A DNA stretch of 64,000 nucleotides from Mansonella perstans (taxonomy: Eukaryota; Nematoda; Chromadorea; Rhabditida; Onchocercidae). The position numbers and the translations under genes were made by a program. Within the stretch, counting starts at the first letter, position 1. Each line of letters starts with the position of its first letter. The notes beneath the pieces are model-generated. The model was not told where the DNA came from. It saw only the letters and a program-made list of their open reading frames with translations, and ran no database searches. The stretch covers positions 186,001 through 250,000 of the forward strand of contig JBAMDO010000020.1 in the NCBI GenBank assembly GCA_037074765.1. Direction: 5' to 3'. Shown piece by piece: positions 1-12,837 of this stretch.

Positions 1-472
1 TTTGTCGATGATAGAAATTTATTCGGTTTGTAATATATACTCACACAATATTGCTAATTCACATCAATAGAATGAAAGAAAGTAATAATGCACATAATAA
101 ATCGGTAAACAGTAACAAAAATAAGTTCGGTAATAGTACATTCCTTGCGGTTATCATTGATATAAAGCTGGTCCTTTGCGTAGTTTTTGTGATTATCAAA
201 TGGTTTTTTTAATCTGTAGCTATGCGTAAGTACGAAATCTTTTTGTGATAGGGCTCCCATTGTTAGCTTATATTTTTCACTTGTCTTAATTATATTTACA
301 AAATTCCATTATTCTATCAGGCAATTTTAATTTCGGTAATCCGACACCCAAAATGAAAAGGAACTCTATTTTTAGAGAAGATTCATATGTGCTACTAATA
401 CAATTTGTTATTTAATTTAATTGTTTATTTGGTTATTCATGTGAAATTTTCCTTATAATTAAATTGTTGCAG
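1..472. other. Non-coding flank upstream of the ANKRD11/12-like exon
   Basis: AT-rich sequence with no convincing exon. It ends in a good polypyrimidine-type splice acceptor (TTGTTGCAG at 464-472) for the first coding exon seen in the window. It is therefore probably an intron or the 5' flank of the gene that follows. A short open frame on the minus strand (54-260) has no protein-like composition and was not accepted. Confidence 0.5.
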
Positions 473-3399
473 AAAACAGGATCTGTTGGAGATATGGAAC
501 GAGAATTGAGCGAATCGCCGAGTCTGAAGAAGCAGCGATTGAATCAGACTGGAACTTCCAGTCTGACATCTTTCTCTTCAACTCCAGTTTCTCAAACAAG
601 TATTTTGTTTTGTACATGATATTAGCTGCCTTATTATTTGAACTTTAAACGTTATTAGATGCATCAGAGATTTCACAGAAAATATTTTTTTAGTCTTATG
701 AAGTTTTGGGGGAAAGTTTTTGAGGTCAATTTATATAAAAATTAGATTTTATGAATGCTAGGTACTACACAAGAAGGTATTTCCGTACTGGAAAAAGATG
801 AAGCTTCGGATGTGATATCGAATCTATTTGATTTGACAGATGAGAAAACTGATGCAACAGTTGGTCGTAAGGTAATTTTCTAAATCATACTAATAGTTTT
901 TATTATACAGTATGATAGGCTTATTAATCGGATACATGCAAATTTTAAAATTGGTCTTCAAAGAAGTATTATGTTTGTTTTTCACTGTAGGGAAACGATG
1001 AAGCTTCTTTAACTAAAGAAAAAGAATTTTGGAGTAACATTAATGTCAAATAGATAGCTGGTTTTCACGTTTTAAAAAATATGCTTTTTTTTGTTGCATT
1101 GATCTTGTACTGATGACAAGTCATACTTTGCAACAGTAGGCTTTATGTTATGCATATTATTATAGCAGCTGTGTTATAGGTGCTGCTAGCTAAAATGAGT
1201 AGAGGAAAAATTCATATTTTTCTCGGCTTCTATTGTTTCTTTAAAAATACATGATCAAGACAGTGCTGTTTTCTAAATTCAATCTGTAAAGTGTATTTTT
1301 ATGAAGTTAAAGTTTTATTTTCAGGTACCTCCGCTTCGCATATCATTACCTCGTACACCCACGGAAGATATTATAGCGATAGCAAATGTTATGGACGACG
1401 TGACGTCAGTTTCGACGAATGCTGCAAAACGAAATACTAGAAGTACCAAAACTGTCACTCGCAGACATCAGAGTCCTGGACAAAGTGTCAGCGATGAGAG
1501 TATACAGCGAGTTACAAGGTGGTATCTGTTGCTTCTAAATGAAGTATAAAATTTAAAAAGGCAGTGTTGGTCTGAGTCAAACAAATCATCAAAAATATCT
1601 ATCTGTAACTGTAAGCTGAAGTTAGAGGAGTTTGCGTGAAGTTATTTGATTGAAGGCAGTGACTGTTTTTTGTTCTGGAAGTTAATGAAGATGGCGAGAT
1701 AATTGCAGAAGCAAACTTCGACAGTTCGGACGGCAGCTTCGTGATCATCCTGCAGTAAGCTATGAAACATCAGCGAAGAGAAAATCAAATAGTTGGCGAC
1801 GTAATTCTATGACTACTGCATTACCGTTGTCCACGTCCTCAATGTCAATTTCTGACGAACAGACTACTTCTAGCAATGATACTGGCGATAGAGCTGATGG
1901 TTTATTTTTCTTACAGCATCAATCTTCTTTTTTCATCTTTTAATAAAAATGCGCCGTATATTTGAAGAGAAAGTAATTATTATTTTAGATTTTATTCTTG
2001 CTACCTTATCTTTTGAACTGAATATGTGTTAAAAATTACAGCTGATGAAAGCTTACATTTGGAAGCGGCTGCCTTGAAGGAAGACGAAAATACTTTATTG
2101 GCTTTTTCATTGATGAAAAAGAACAGCTATGAAGGTTTTCGAGACTTCCGTTCCTTAGTAAGACTTCCAGTCTTAATGTAAAAGAATTTCAATTTGTTAT
2201 TTCATATTATAGCATTCTCAAACGAGCTATTCTAGATTGAGGAACGCTGGGCAAAAGATGCAACCGAAGAGATTATTGCTCCAGAAAAGCCCTCTAATTT
2301 TAATAATTATCTGATTGTACAAGGAAATTACACGTCGACAAGTAATCTAGATTCATTGTCAATTCAGGAAGTAAGCTTTTTTTCCGATTATAACACAATT
2401 CAAAATTAATTAAATGCTTGTTAATAACAAAAACTGTAGACTCTCATCTTATGTGCGGTAAAAAATTGTTCTTAAATTTCAGCAAATTTCCGAGCGTGTT
2501 ATTTTTAACGGGAGTCGCTATTTTAGTCGAGGTCAATAGTACATATCCGTAGTACATTGTTAATGGAGAAATAAAAGTTCGAACTTTCATTTCAATTAAT
2601 TTTTGAAAGCTAGTTTCTCAAAGTCGATCGCTTTCAGGAAGTGGATGTTGTGTTTATGGACAAATTAACCGGAAAACTTCGCATTCTTCACACTGAACAG
2701 CAGGGAAAGAGGCGAAATATGCACTTTTATCACCAGGTATTAGTATTGCTTAATTTTAAGTACTTTTCACTGCAAAATTATACTTTGTTGTCACATGATT
2801 ATTCAAAGAAGTTGTTTTCTAAGGTGGAACGTGAACGACTACGGATGCAAGCGGAAAGTGAAGTAATACGTATGCTTACGCGGAAGGCAAATGAACGTAA
2901 TGGATCTTTTTCAACAAGTAAGTGATGCTGTTTTTATTTCACTACCGAAGTCTACTCCAATATCCAATTGAAATTTGTACCGGACCTAATTTCTATTATC
3001 GGTTTTTTACCAAGTGCTGTTTTAGTGAGGGTGATTCGAGAATCAAATTTATTCAATACCGGTTTTTTGGAAGTGAAGCCAAAAAAGTTACCAATAATGG
3101 AAATTTCGGAAGTCAAATTGAAGTACGAAAAACTTGCAGAAGTAATGTACAAACGACAGCAGATGGAGGCGGATGCACTCTATGCTGAGCAGGTTTCTTA
3201 TTCTTATGATCATTTTTTAATTGAGTAAAGATTAAAACCTTATCCCAGTGTTTCTGCCATCATAAATTAAAAATTAAATTTGAAGTTGCAGATATTTGTA
3301 TGGAATGCAGCAGTCCAGCGAAGCGAAGACGCAACACTTTCAAGTTTGAAAGATGCTGTACCACATGTATCAGTTAGCTCGATAATTCTGAATTTTTGA
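473..3399 (+). CDS. ANKRD11/12-like nuclear protein, C-terminal part
   Basis: Ten exons: 473-599, 762-871, 1325-1518, 1709-1899, 2042-2157, 2236-2370, 2638-2736, 2824-2917, 3026-3192 and 3292-3399 (TGA). All junctions are phase-compatible and together give 447 codons including the stop. The last exons resemble the conserved C-terminus of vertebrate ANKRD11/ANKRD12: a basic helix (ERERLRMQAESEVIRML, exon 8), then KYEKLAEVMYKRQQMEADAL followed by a Trp-containing segment (exons 9-10), comparable to the KYDKL..RQQHEAAALNAVQ..W stretch of the family. The N-terminal part is Ser/Thr- and basic-rich with a VPPLRISLP motif at the start of exon 3, suggesting a nuclear co-regulator. No ankyrin repeats lie in the window. 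The first exon is open upstream of an in-frame ATG at 494, so the gene may start there (439 aa) or continue left. Family assignment is from memory of motifs, moderate confidence. Confidence 0.62.
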
Positions 3400-4422
3400 A
3401 GATATTGTGTATTAACTATGCTGGTGATTATTTTTCTCCATTAATTTTTAGTCTTTTATCTTAATCATAATAGAAAAAATTACTTATATGAGCTATCTTT
3501 TTTGTTTATTTTCAATTTTTTATGTTACGTTTTTTTTTATGTTATTTTTTATGTCTGTATATGTCAGAATAACACTGGAAGATTAAGAGATGTGAATTGT
3601 GAAGCAATATATTCAGCAAAATATTTTTGATTGTGAGGTAAGAGCTATTATAGAATTTTGATGAAGTTGTTGCAAAGAAGTGATATGTTGAGTTTGTTGA
3701 TGTAAAATAACATCTGAGCAACCACATGCTCATACCAGCCTTGTAATTTAAGTCGTGCAGTTTTTTATTCTGCTTTGTGTTATTGTCATTGCTATTCTTT
3801 TGTTATTGTTTCCTCACTGCTGTATGATAATTATCACTGAGAATTTACAGAAATGACATGAGCACTGCACAGTGGCTTTTCATTTTAATGATATCGAAAA
3901 TATTTGAAAGAATTTCGATAAAAGTGGATGATATATTACTTCTCTCTAATAGTTTGACCAGTGCTGGATTAATCAATTCAAGTATAGTGATTCCACCTTT
4001 GTTCTAATGTAGGACAGAGGTAGATGGACAGTTTTATAGACCGCAACATATTTTTTCACCGTGTTGATTTTTTGCTTTCAAATTTTTGAATTTTTCTATA
4101 TTTTTATTGGAAGATAAAGTTTTGATCTGTTCCTTTATGATTCTATATCAAAGTGAAGTTATTTGATTTCAATATTTGTTCAGAATTATTTTACTGGAAA
4201 ATTTATTACCAGAACTGTTCATAATGTAGGCCAAACCATGACAGGTAGAAAAATTGTATGTACAAGTTTTTCATCATTAAGTTTTTTTTTTTCATCTTTC
4301 ACGAAATAAATTGCAAATGTGAACAGACTTCTTTTATAATATTTTAAGTAGTAACTGTATACAGTTCCTATTTGATATGAAATTTAAGGTCCATGCATTG
4401 ATCACTCATATAATCTTTATAG
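3400..4422 (+). other. Intergenic spacer, 3' UTR of ANKRD-like gene to EMC8/9 start
   Basis: AT-rich with no convincing exon. The first clear AATAAA after the upstream stop is at 4305-4310, about 900 nt downstream of that stop. The splice acceptor for the next gene (CTTTATAG) ends at 4422, roughly 110 nt after this signal, and the EMC8/9 ATG follows immediately. Such spacing between a poly(A) signal and a trans-splice acceptor is like that of nematode operons, but this is inference. Confidence 0.45.
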
Positions 4423-6108
4423 ATGCATTCACCAGTATTCACTTTGCGTGCTTATGCCAAAATGATATTGCATGCTTATAAATATCCACATCGACCAATT
4501 ATTGGTTTTCTTATTGGTAAAATCAGGGTAATGAAGATTTTTGAAAATTTATAACTGCAACTTTATTTGTTGTATATTTTAGATATTTAGAAAACCGTCG
4601 AGTACTACCTTACGTTTTTAGAAAATCACTATTCATTAATAAATTGTGGGATTTTTTGACAGCAAATAATCCTCGAATGACAACAGTAAGCTATATAAAT
4701 TCGGCTCAGTTCGATAGCTATAGTAAACTTGAGAAGTTCAGTTCGTACGTTTTTTTTTCATTAATGAAGAAGTCGATTTGAAGCATTAATAAAGTTAACT
4801 GGTAGGTACTGGAGTATTTTGCAAACTGCAGTTATTGATGAATCAATCAATTAATGTATTCTGATAATGAAATTTCACTGTTCATGATGTAAACTTTTAG
4901 AATAACAGTGAAGTGATATGCACTGATGTTATACCCGTATTACATGAAAGTGCTTCTCTAAGTATGGCATTGGAAACAGCTTTGATATGTACAGATGATT
5001 GCATGAAAGATAGTCATGCTATCATTGGATTGTATTTTTGTAATCAGTATCTTTCAGACAATAGGTAAATTGTAAATTTCTTTCAAAAAAAAACATTGGA
5101 TTCAGAGAAATTATACTCTTTCACTTATGTTTTTACCTATGTTACATTGAATTATTCAAGTTTAATTCTTAAAGGTTTGTTTCAGTCTTGATCCCTATGC
5201 AGTACGAGTAGCGGAAAAAATTGTTTCGAATTATCCAAACACATTCCTTGTTCAAGTGATTCTTCTTTTCATTTTAAAATCTTTTTAAAAAACTACTCTG
5301 ATAAGTAATTACTGAGGAAACGAAATGTAACCATCGAAATTACGGGGTATGTTAAATAATGCATTACTTCACGGATAATAGCAGGATACATGGGGTTATT
5401 AAGTGGCTATATCATTGTTTAACAGCATCATAAAAGTAAATGAAGTCAATATGTGAATTTTTTTTTGGCATTATGTGATTTTTTCATTTCTGATTTCCAC
5501 GTGTGGTTATGATCAAGGCACTTTATTTGCCAGATTTTCACATCTTTCTGATTAGGAAATGACTATTGATGTGGTAGAATAAATAAATTAAAAAGACCTT
5601 TTATATTGAAATATTCATTTTTGACAAACCGATTTATTGAAGAGTATCTACAAAAGACATTCGAAATAGTATTTTAAACGTGTATTGCAGATTGACAATT
5701 CTCTTCTTGGTACAGGATTATTAGAGCCTGCTATTCGAGTTTATATTTTGGATACCAAATTATGGAAGATAAAAGGGTATCTCTATTGTTATTTTTCCCA
5801 CAAACAGTTTGAAGTGGTTCTTTGATAGTTAAGTGATATTGCATGATAGGCTTTGTGGTATTAACTTTCTCTCTATTACATGTGTTATGTAAGTGTTAGG
5901 ATTTGGTTTTTTATATGAAAATAATTGTAGGTTTACTATATTGAACGAAGAAATCGTGTTGCCAGTTGTTTCCAGTGCCGTGCAGGCGAAATTATATCTG
6001 GAAATCATGGATTTTGAAAATCATCTGGATAATCCTATTAATGATCATTGGAATACAGCGCTAAATGAGAAATTGGAACAGTCATCGTGGCGAAATGCTT
6101 GCAGTTGA
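4423..6108 (+). CDS. emc-8: ER membrane protein complex subunit 8/9 (EMC8/9, UPF0172)
   Basis: Five exons: 4423-4527, 4901-5064, 5186-5255, 5691-5776 and 5931-6108 (TGA), 200 aa, close to the ~205-210 aa of EMC8/EMC9. The ATG sits directly after a splice acceptor. The order of conserved features fits the family: an N-terminal LRAYAKMILHAYKYPHRPI..G block, an acidic C.DVIPVLHESASLSMALETAL segment, DSHAIIGLY.CNQYLSDN, the VDNS-like QIDNSLL, and a C-terminal YLEIMDFENHLDNPINDHWN comparable to DFDNHLDDIRNDWTN of human EMC8. EMC8/9 has an MPN-like fold without the JAMM metal site, and no JAMM motif is seen here. As a cytosolic subunit of the EMC it would help insert tail-anchored and multipass proteins at the ER. 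An AATAAA follows at 6360-6365. Confidence 0.88.
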
Positions 6109-6913
6109 TCTTAATTTAATTATTCGCTTGGAAGCTACTTTGTTATTACATGCTGTTTCATAGAAGATTATAAAAACAAAATTCTTCAAGAAAAATATGC
6201 GAAATACACTAGCGATCCACTGAAATACACAAGGATTCTTCAAATGGATGCAACTGTTTAAATCTAATTGTGCAACACAAAAAGTATTACAACAATCTGG
6301 GTACTCATTGCTTATTTACATAGCGCTTTCAAATGTGCGCTATGATAATGACCTCATGCAATAAAGATCTAAATTAGTGTCCTTTGTTTGTAAAAAATAA
6401 GCAAGGTGTTTAGCAGAGTTCTGGCGCTTTCCAACGATTTTGTTTAAGAATGTATTTATATCACTGCAACTTTTTACTTCGTCAAAAATGGTTTCTCATT
6501 CTGTTTAATATTATTTTGAATTTATTTCGGAAATAGTTCTACAAAGACACATGGGATCAAAATGAGCTTAATGATATTGATGAATGTCAACTTGAAATTT
6601 CTTTGAATATGCTTATCTCTGAATAAGAAATTCACAAATCGATACTATAAATATTTCCAAGTGGTGGGCTAGGGATTGTGAAATACGTTGCTTCTATCCT
6701 GCACAAAATGCAAATCAGTTTGAAAGATTCTTAAATTGTTTTCCACACGATGAAATTTCATTTTTGGATACACGTGCGTATCGGTTGGTATTTTTCACAT
6801 TGAACCGCTGCATTTCAACAATTGGTAAAGTCAATCCATAATTTTTGGTGCTTTGATGACGAACAGTGATCTCTTCCGAGATTTTAAGGCTGATCTCTTC
6901 CAGGATTTTAAGG
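6109..6913 (+). other. Spacer between EMC8/9 and the SPE-42-like gene
   Basis: Holds the EMC8/9 3' UTR with AATAAA at 6360-6365, then AT-rich sequence. The first exon of the SPE-42-like gene could start slightly differently: the reading frame stays open back to an ATG at 6866, or the gene could use the TTCATTGCAG acceptor ending at 6989. No separate gene is seen. Confidence 0.45.
6360..6365 (+). promoter_or_regulatory. Poly(A) signal candidate for EMC8/9
   Basis: Canonical AATAAA about 250 nt after the EMC8/9 stop codon and before the next gene. It is placed where a 3' UTR end would be expected; no transcript evidence is available. Confidence 0.4.
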
Positions 6914-9900
6914 ATGCTGATAAACACATTGCTTAGACCAAAACGGAGGGCGCTTAAAAAGTTGGAAGTGTTTCACTTCATTGCAGAAAATTGTCGACGA
7001 TCAGCAACTGGAGAAGAACTTCTTGTGGATAAACGTAAATTGTCATATTAACATTCCTGTAAAGTTTCGAAAAGTAGTATGATGAAATTTACTTTATAGG
7101 CAAAGAGTTTTGGATGAAATGTGGCGTCTTTTTCCCAGCACTTTACCCGAGTCCAAAACCAGCTCCCCGGAATGCTTATGAACGAATGTTCACTTACGGC
7201 ACCAGGTCCCTTTTTAGAATTTTTTGTGAAATTCGTTTTATGTTTTTTAACATGAACAAGTGGTTCAGTTTCATTTTAGCATTGGCTTTTTTTCAGAGAG
7301 AACGATCTGTTGCGCATTGTATTTAATTTTCTTCTGTGTGAATTAGTTGGCATGATGTTCTTCATTTCTATTGCTCTCAAATATTCCGTCTTCCCTAGTC
7401 GGTATTAGTTCTGGTGGTTCTTTAATGAACATTCATTTATGGTTGTGGATGCAATAAACCTTAAACAAAGTTTTATAACAATTATTTTCTGTCTAGTGGA
7501 TTTACTGTATCAAAAAACTCAAAAGAACTAACTCATTTAAATAATTTTTAATAGGCATTAAGAGCTACAGAATTAGTTCATCTGTAACTTTTTTAAAGTG
7601 GATTTGACATGCTTTAACAAATCTCATTGACTGTGACACGTATGTTATTATAGATTAGGAGTATATGTGAGCATCGTTGTACAATTGATATTGGGTCTGA
7701 TGATACCATTTCCATCTATTCGAGCCATTATCCTGATTGCCACAACCAAGTTAACCACTAGTCGACTTCGTTCTATCATTCTCATGTTTATAATAGTATG
7801 GGCATTTCAAGTCAGTTTTCCTTCTATCAACAAATGTATCCACTCCTTTTGAATGTGATCCTGTTTGGTTGCTATACTTTGATTTTGAAAAGGTGAAACA
7901 TCATTATTATTGCTTTAATGATTTAGTTAGATATGAATTGTTTCTAAGGTTTTGCAGAAACATATTAGTTGATGGAATGATAACTTTTAGATGTTTGTAA
8001 TCTGCAGATACCAGCAACCAACACAACTCGTAATTTGCAAATGCTCGCGGAATCTGTTGCTTGTGTGAGCGATTCGGCGATTCAAATTGGCAACAAACTT
8101 ATTACTGAAGTTAATATGCAGACCAATAAGGTTGTCATCAGTTTATTTATAATACACGTTGTTTATTGTTTCTTTGCTTCACAATTAGAATAAGATAACA
8201 CGATTATGAGTAAAATACAAATTCCCGGATTTTATGCTTTTTGAAAATGTTTGTCTATCACACTATACCTAACTTGATGAAAATTTTTTTATTTTAGCTT
8301 TCACTATCAGGATTAAAAGAAGAAGGTCGTTTTTTTACAAAGCACATTAAAAATTTTCGAAATACCATGCGCAAGTTGCAAAATATTATCGTTAAGTAAG
8401 CTTAGATTTTTCTATTTGACTAATATTTTCTGCCGACATTCACTGATTGACGAATTCTTCAAAAAGCTTTATTTTAGGTTCGGTAAGCAGGCAAAGGATT
8501 ATTTGGTACTGCTTCTTACAGTTAAAGAATATTGCCAGCGATTCTTCATTGGTCCCTACTACTTTGTGCGTATTTATTACGTATGGTCATTAAAAAGCAA
8601 ACAGCGTCATCATTCTCATGAAGGCCGAAAAGTTCAGAAGATAAAAATCAGTGACTAACTTAAGCAGTGGATATGATCATTCTCTTCCAAAAATTTATTT
8701 TTTAGTGTCTTCGAATTTTTGATGAGGGCGCTCAACACTGTGATCGGCTCACTTTGTATCGTGGATCATCAATTTGTAAATTCGTGAAGGATATGAGAAT
8801 GGTTATCCTTTCTTACTCGCAATATTTTTTTGTCGCTATCCTTTCGAAGTATCTTATTATATACAAAGAATGTTAGGTGTATCAGAAGAAACTATTTCAC
8901 ATTATGGAATCTGAAACAACTATTTTCTACTCACGTTAATTCAAAGGCAGTGGTAATATAAGATGACAAAAATTTTGATTTTAATAGTGCAATATATTTA
9001 TGCTTCAGATCTGTGATGCGGCACGATTCGATGAACTGGTTTGTGATATTCCAGAGAAGTTAAAGGAAAGTTTGAAGTCTGGCTTTCTGGCATTCACGAA
9101 GGATAAAATGAAGACTGCCATAAGTACCATTATGAACGACTATAATATCAGTTTTCTTGTAGTTCGTAATATAAACTTCTTAGTTTATGATTTATAACCC
9201 TTTTAAAAACATTGTATAACTCACTTATTGTGATACTTATGAGTGCTGGAATATGCGAAATGACGAAATGATTTAAGGTTGAAAATGTTCAGAGAACAGC
9301 TCATTTAAATAAAATTACTAACTTTTATGGGTTTTTATCCGTCAGCATAACTGAAATAGTAAATGTGATGGTGAAATTTTACAACCTTGTTGCAGAAAGA
9401 GGCCAAATCGACGAAAAAACTCTGGGATGAATTTGGGATTTCGTTTAATTATACTACTGAAAGCAATCATACGCAAATGTTTCAGTTGGAAAAAATGAAG
9501 TACGAGGCATAGTTTGCATGTGTTAGTTATTCCTTATGCTAATCAAATCCGCTATTTATATTGTTGCTTAATTCAGGGAAGAACTGGAAAGAATTCTTAA
9601 TCAGTTCCAAGTTTTTGTGAACATTCTGTCTACAACTGTTAGCATTATTATTCCCAATTCAATCATTATAACGTTTGTTATGGTAACCGTCTATTTATCA
9701 TATATCGTTACACTTTTCTGAATCTTTTTTGAAATGCTTTACATTGTGCATTCTTCTTACACTAAAAATTCCAATTAAGAAAAATTACATGTGAAAGAAA
9801 ATCAGAGAAAAGTCATCAAATACGATTTGCTTACGGTTGTTTTACTAGGCATTAGTATATGTTATGAAGTATAAGCAGAAGGAGAAAGCGGATAACGTCT

Positions 9901-12747
9901 ATATAACGGAAGACTTTCGAAATGTTGACATGGCTCGTGAAGCACTGGGACAGCCATCTTTACTTCCCCTTTTACCGAAAGAACGAGAAATAGTTAGTTT
10001 ATTATTGTTTCTCTTTTTGCATTTAAATTTCTACAAAAATATAAAACTTCGCTTTTTGGTCATAGAAAATGCTTCATTGATGAAATTTTTCAAACTTATT
10101 TGCATCGATTTAAATCATTTCCAAAAAAGCAAAAACAGATTGCAGATTAAGCTAAGCTAAAAAGTTATGCAAATTTTATAGTTTGTTGCAGTATATTGAA
10201 GGATTCACGCTACATATGACATCGAAGGAGAAAATGAAAATGCTGTTTGCTGCTGCGATTACATTAATTGGCGGTTTTATGCCTATTTTTTTAATATTAT
10301 TGGATATATTCACCTATCAAATGCTTTATTTCACTTATTCATTTTTACAGTCTAATGCTACTCGCACAGATCGCCTTGATTTCTATAATCTTAAAGTATG
10401 TGTTCGTTCTCTTTTCCGTACACTTTCCTCATTCTTCTCTTTTTCATGCAATTTCCATATCTTAAATCATTTAATCTTCTAGGCTGCTGGAGAAGGATTC
10501 ATGGCGAAATTGCTGCAAAGGATTCTTAACATATTTTATCCAATCACAGGAAGTCAACATACCGATGATGATTGGAGACAATGTTTCATTGAGCCGAATC
10601 CACCTGATATTCAGCTGATTCGGCTAATGACGCTCTTATATTTAATTGCTTTTCTATTGTGCATTATACAGGTAGACATTGATCAAACAGTCTATTGTGC
10701 AAGTCTCTTAGTTTAAGTTGCTTTGTCTAAAATAACCATTCAATTAAATCACTCACTAATTAATTAATTGCGCTTTCTGACATAAATCGCTAAAAATGAA
10801 TATTTCACCATTTCTTAAATTTGTTGCCTCATTTTGTTATCCTTGAAACTCATCAGACACTTTCTGCTGATGGAACTCGGTATTTAGTGAACTGAATTAC
10901 CTGTTATATGCTAGGAATTAAATTATCTGTTATATACTAGGATATTTGAAGTAATCAATATTCTGATTGTTATATGCGAGTTTACAGCATGAATTGACTC
11001 ATTTCCATCGTATTTCAAACTTTCTTTGTTTTGGAAAGAAGCTAGTCATAATCTAATTGCAAATTCTTATTACTCCAGGGATTACAAAAACATAAAACAA
11101 ACATTTGACAGTTAAGAATATTCTAATCCAGAAATTTTCTTGAATTACAGTATTTGGTAGAAGACACTATATAGTAAATGTGATAGAAGTTACTTGGGCA
11201 ATTTGCAGAGCTTAGTTGTTCAAAATTCTGCAGTTCTGGGTGTGATGAGTAGATATGAATCTTTAATTCTGATTTTTCATGTTATCAATTTTTATGTTAT
11301 CAATTTTTTTGGAGCAATAACATAAACTATTTGTGCTAATATTCAGTTAATAATATTAAGTCACAGATAAGATAGTAGAAGTGCAAAGGCAAATTGTACA
11401 ATCATGTAGCTTATACCGGGATTTGTCCATTCTTTTTTCAAACATTCTTAGGTATATGTAGTAAGATGTCGACATCTGATTGCACAGTATTATTGGCCGG
11501 AAAGAACAAAATCACGCACTTTATGGTTATATAATCAAGTTCTCGAAGGTCGCAGGAATATCCTAACACAACTGGTAAAAGCTGCTAAGGAAAAGGTTTC
11601 CTTCTGATCTCTGCAGTTATAAAAAGAATGTTTGAAAGTCAAAGATTATCTAATAAAGTTCTTGAAAGTTGCAAGAATATCCTAACACAACTGGTAAAAG
11701 CTGCTGAGGGAAAGGTTTCCTTCTGTTCTCTGCAGTCATAAAAATGTTTGAAAGTCAAGAACTTGATTTAAGGAGCACAAAGATGAGCTGGTTGAAGATG
11801 AAATATGCGGACGAGGAAATCTTGTGAATCGTGGCTTAACAGTGTTGGGTACTGATCAGTACAAATGTACAAGATGTTTTCGATCAGATCTCAATATCGC
11901 TGACGCAAGGTTAATTTACATATAGAGGCTGATAACTGGCACAGACTGATTGATAACTGTCGGAAGTTCTAATCTTTCACATACCATAAATTTTTGAAAG
12001 GTTTAATAATGGACTGTTTAGGAGCAGTTTCTTAATTTCAAGATTTTTAAATTTTCACATCTATAAGTGGTATTGAAAAAACAATGAAAAATAGGAATTC
12101 TAAAGATATTTGAGCAAAAAAACAGCTTTCATTTGAAAAATGCATTAGTACGCAGAATAGATGATAGCATTCATTATGTATATAGAATTCCAGCAACTCA
12201 AGAATATGTCCTAATTGCAACAATTTATACTGCACTGACTGTTACGCTGTCAAGAAAAAATGCTTAGAATGTGGCGCAAGCTTACAGGTTAATGAAATAT
12301 GCATACATCCCTAGTATAACAATACCTTTCTATCGTTCATCGCTCATCCGAATCTCATTTCATTTACTGAGGATCATTCCGAAGTATTCTTGTTTTATTT
12401 TGTCAGGGTCCTTTCATTTGAAAAATATGTAAACGATTTGGAAAAAAGTTCGAGTTACTTGAATCAAGCTTTATGAATGGTTTTTTAAAAATTCTATTGA
12501 TTATGTTCAATTACGGTCATAAGTTTTTATTTGTGCAAAACGTAATAGTTTCAGGCAGTATTAAACGAAACTGAATTTTATATAGATAGCAGTTGCGAAG
12601 AGGATGAACGTATTCTTGATGGTAATGCTACATTAATTCATTTATTTTCTCTTACTTTCTTAATAGCATTTCATATCAATAAACAGTGATATTTTGTTGT
12701 ATGGACATTTCATTTTAGGAACATCGAAGATCACATCTTTGGTATAG
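6914..12747 (+). CDS. spe-42: SPE-42/SPE-49-like sperm membrane protein (DC-STAMP domain plus C8 RING-like finger)
   Basis: Nineteen exons: 6914-7034, 7100-7205, 7297-7401, 7654-7810, 8008-8130, 8298-8395, 8478-8565, 8706-8801, 9009-9158, 9396-9499, 9577-9682, 9849-9992, 10192-10395, 10483-10671, 11452-11595, 11773-11909, 12203-12287, 12555-12621 and 12719-12747 (TAG). They sum to 751 codons with consistent phases, about 750 aa, near C. elegans SPE-42. There are about six hydrophobic segments (exons 3, 4 (two), 11-12, 13, 14). A central Cys-bearing region precedes the DC-STAMP block (DNVYITEDFR, LLPL, then IEGF). The C-terminus has Cys 677, 680, 693, 696, 701, 704, 711 and 714 in CxxC pairs. 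The family (Drosophila Sneaky, vertebrate DCST1/2) is needed for sperm-egg membrane interaction. The start at 6914 and the donor of exon 7 are uncertain. SPE-49 is an equally possible ortholog. Confidence 0.82.
11532..11765 (+). repeat. Tandem duplication of the 3' end of SPE-42-like exon 15 and its donor
   Basis: The segment covering the end of exon 15 (11452-11595), its donor and about 55 nt of intron is repeated about 119 nt downstream, at about 11651-11765. The string ATCCTAACACAACTGGTAAA occurs in both copies. The second copy has diverged (GAGGGAAAG in place of AAGGAAAAG) and keeps the GTTTCC donor, but has no acceptor giving the right reading frame. It therefore looks like an unspliced pseudo-exon inside the intron 11596-11772. 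Confidence 0.75.
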
Positions 12748-12837
12748 CTTTCGAATGTATCGCAATGTATAAAAAAAAATTTTTGTTTACGTGAAATATT
12801 TTATCGCAACATATAACATTTTGTGTTGTTCTTTATC

